From a bacterium (GTDB taxonomy: Bacteria; Patescibacteriota; Minisyncoccia; Phycocordibacterales; UBA6065): 6,250 nucleotides of DNA. The position numbers and the translations under genes were made by a program. The stretch spans positions 1-6,250 of the forward strand of contig JAUSGU010000046.1 in assembly GCA_030648825.1 (NCBI GenBank), given 5' to 3'. Below the pieces are notes generated by a model that was not told where the DNA came from, did no database searches, and was given only the letters and a program-made list of their open reading frames with translations. Each line of letters starts with the position of its first letter. Position 1 is the stretch's first letter. Below are positions 4,886 through 6,250 of this stretch, one piece after another.

Positions 4886-5410
4886 ACACCGTCCATCATA
4901 AAATATAACTGGTCGTTCCGCAGAGACATATACGACATATGGCGTGTCTTTCGATACTTCGATTTCACGCAATTCATCCTGCCAGTCTACGTATGGCATT
5001 GTATAAGGCCCCTCATACTCATCGGCAAAGAGAACTTGAAGCGGCAGAATTTTTCTGCCAAAATCTATACTGATAGAACTGTACGCACTCCTGATTTCAG
5101 TTTTTGTGAGAGGTGAGGTTCGTATTTCTCCCACGGCATATATGCATCGATTGTCGCCATGAAACGACGGTCCCCCCAAATAGCTTATTTTTTTCAGTAA
5201 AACAGATTGTGGATGTGGTATATCGGTTACATAAAATTTAATCTGGAGTCGCCAGGAATTTATATCGTGTATTAGTTCGCCACGGATAATCCACCAAAAA
5301 AACAAGCCCAAAAATGTAGTGACTATAATTACCACACCCGAGGTTATTTTTGTCTTGTGCCGTAGTTTTTCCATTTTTTTATTAGTCGAGCCACTTTTTT
5401 GCCAAGACAT
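4877..5410 (-). CDS. Unrecognised protein with one N-terminal membrane anchor
   Basis: 177 residues from the chosen start. A basic segment (KKMEKLRHKTK) is followed by one strong hydrophobic span (about 23-43), then about 130 residues of mixed strand-like sequence with no domain I recognise; the end is acidic (YDGRCDD). The two cysteines (C89 and C174) could pair if the domain is outside the cell. Topology suggests a membrane-anchored extracytoplasmic domain, or a tail held at the inner face. The ATG at 5410 is chosen because GGAGGAA sits 4-10 bases before it, the only good ribosome site in the window; this overlaps the upstream lysozyme-like gene by 29 bp. An ATG at 5374, 7 bp after that gene's stop, is the alternative (165 residues). 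The frame also extends to an ATG at 5458, which is unlikely. Co-translation with the upstream gene is likely either way. Confidence 0.65.
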   Translation of the reverse strand: MSWQKSGSTNKKMEKLRHKTKITSGVVIIVTTFLGLFFWWIIRGELIHDINSWRLQIKFYVTDIPHPQSVLLKKISYLGGPSFHGDNRCIYAVGEIRTSPLTKTEIRSAYSSISIDFGRKILPLQVLFADEYEGPYTMPYVDWQDELREIEVSKDTPYVVYVSAERPVIFYDGRCDD

Positions 5411-6250
5411 AAAATTCCTCCGCGATTTGTTTTCCGCGTTTGCTCGGTTCGGGGTCATTTTTTAGGTCATATCCCTTTGAATAAAAAGTAGCAACAATCT
5501 CTGGGTGATTCGATAAATCAAGTTTTCTTGCCCAAACAGTAATGCTGTCTCTTATATATGCCGCCGCAAAACGGATGTTGTGTTTTGGCTCTACAACATA
5601 TTTATAAAGATATTTTCTATTTTCATAGTCCAAGGTGCCAGAAAATGGAATTTTCTTATCCTCAGGATTCGGATTATACAGTTTTTTCTTTATTAAATTA
5701 TTTGCAGTTTCTAGTTTTACTTGAGCAATTCCAACAGAAACATTTCTGCCGAGGACTTCTAATAGCACGAGATCCACTATATCTTCAAATGGAGCGAGGC
5801 GCGCGACTTCGTCTATGATAATTGCGCCGAGGAGATATCTGTCTATATTAAACTCCTTTGCGACTTGCCTGATTATAGGAGCGTTATAAATTATCTTTTC
5901 TTTTACTTTAGCTATAAGAACTTTCGGACTACCGACAGGCGTCAAAAATGGTCCATTTTCATCTGCGAGGGAGGCAAAATATTTTTTCGTGTAATTAGTA
6001 AGCGGATCTGTGCTCTCTGCATTCTCTATACGGTCCATAAATTCGAGTATGTCCCTTATGGAAACCGACAGACTGTCTAAGTTGTCTTTTTCAGAGACAT
6101 TGGCTGCCGATCGTAGATACTTACCATGGGTACCATGAACAATAAAAAGAGAGCCAAAAGCATTTATTTCGGCTTTTTGGAGAGCGTCTTGGAGTGAAAA
6201 CACTTTAAGGGAATCAGATACGAACGCTAGATTTTTACCACGTGTATTCT
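5382..6250 (-). CDS. Lysozyme-like / transglycosylase-type protein, N-terminus beyond right edge
   Basis: 288 codons are visible and the frame is open through the right edge, so the gene is partial. A GTG at 6201-6203 could be read as a start, but it lies inside a conserved-looking strand (VSDSLKVFSLQDALQKA), so the real start is outside. Numbering from that GTG, residues 1-50 form a small N-terminal domain (VHGTHGKYLRS, then DNLDSLSVS). Residues about 105-270 look like a lysozyme-superfamily domain: EFNIDRYLLGAIIIDEVARL with E132 as candidate general acid, VSVGIAQVKLETA (156-167) corresponding to the G-x-x-Q-x-x-x-x-TA signature of SLT transglycosylases, and HPEIVATFYSKG (233-244). Peptidoglycan cleavage is inferred from these motifs. 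No signal peptide is visible in the part present. The downstream membrane-anchored gene overlaps its end. Confidence 0.78.
   Translation of the reverse strand, partial: NTRGKNLAFVSDSLKVFSLQDALQKAEINAFGSLFIVHGTHGKYLRSAANVSEKDNLDSLSVSIRDILEFMDRIENAESTDPLTNYTKKYFASLADENGPFLTPVGSPKVLIAKVKEKIIYNAPIIRQVAKEFNIDRYLLGAIIIDEVARLAPFEDIVDLVLLEVLGRNVSVGIAQVKLETANNLIKKKLYNPNPEDKKIPFSGTLDYENRKYLYKYVVEPKHNIRFAAAYIRDSITVWARKLDLSNHPEIVATFYSKGYDLKNDPEPSKRGKQIAEEFYVLAKKWLD
5417..5421 (-). promoter_or_regulatory. Shine-Dalgarno sequence supporting the 5410 start
   Basis: On the minus strand GGAGG is followed by AATTTT and then ATG, an ideal spacing of six bases. The same bases encode Ala-Glu-Glu-Phe near the end of the upstream protein, so coincidence cannot be excluded. 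Confidence 0.5.

Noticed and set aside
5411..5458. ATG at 5458 as the start of the membrane-anchored protein
   Set aside because: It adds 16 residues that lie wholly inside the upstream coding region, has no ribosome site, and a better start with GGAGG exists at 5410.
6201..6203. GTG as the start of the lysozyme-like gene
   Set aside because: The frame stays open to the window edge and the upstream residues (GKNLAFVSDSLK) continue the same strand and domain, so the codon is most likely an internal Val.
1..6250. CRISPR array, tRNA, rRNA, insertion sequence or integration site
   Set aside because: No regularly spaced long repeats, no cloverleaf with a conserved T-arm, no transposase or integrase motif, and no terminal inverted repeats were seen.

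Overview
The window looks like chromosomal DNA of a Candidate Phyla Radiation bacterium (Patescibacteria, most likely Parcubacteria). This is inferred from gene content: a DUF2779 nuclease-like protein, a DUF5652 protein, a DUF5676-like protein, a DUF1761 protein, an AI-2E transporter and a CPR-type lysozyme-like protein, all small and tightly packed. Almost every gene lacks a Shine-Dalgarno sequence at normal spacing and starts after an AT-rich leader. I see no tRNA, rRNA, CRISPR array, insertion sequence or integrase.

Layout. Positions 1-388 (minus) hold the N-terminal part of a DUF2779 / PD-(D/E)XK protein that runs off the left edge. Positions 389-560 contain no protein gene. They appear to encode an unrecognised small RNA on the plus strand: a sigma70-like promoter (427-455), a three-way-junction fold (461-523) and a strong intrinsic terminator (532-560). 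Next, on the minus strand, come a small AT-rich gene resembling PBECR/RelE-type nuclease-fold proteins (559-927), an AI-2E transporter (1031-2074) and a DUF1761 membrane protein (2102-2500). Reading divergently on the plus strand is a two-gene two-component system: an OmpR-family response regulator (2684-3364) and a soluble histidine kinase (3370-4140), 5 bp apart. It ends stop-to-stop against a minus-strand run of small membrane proteins: DUF5676-like (4141-4434), DUF5652 (4553-4798), an unrecognised single-span membrane protein (4877-5410) and a lysozyme-like protein (5382-6250) cut by the right edge. The last two overlap and are probably co-translated.

How it may fit together. The regulator and kinase form the only obvious signalling unit. 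A_GATAA-type direct repeat with 11-12 bp phasing lies upstream of the regulator, and a similar array with 11 bp phasing lies upstream of the small nuclease-like gene. OmpR-family regulators bind phased direct repeats, so the system may control itself and that gene; this is inference. Many surrounding genes encode envelope proteins, so an envelope-related regulon is possible but not shown. The most novel item is the candidate small RNA at 461-555, which sits between two nuclease-like genes.
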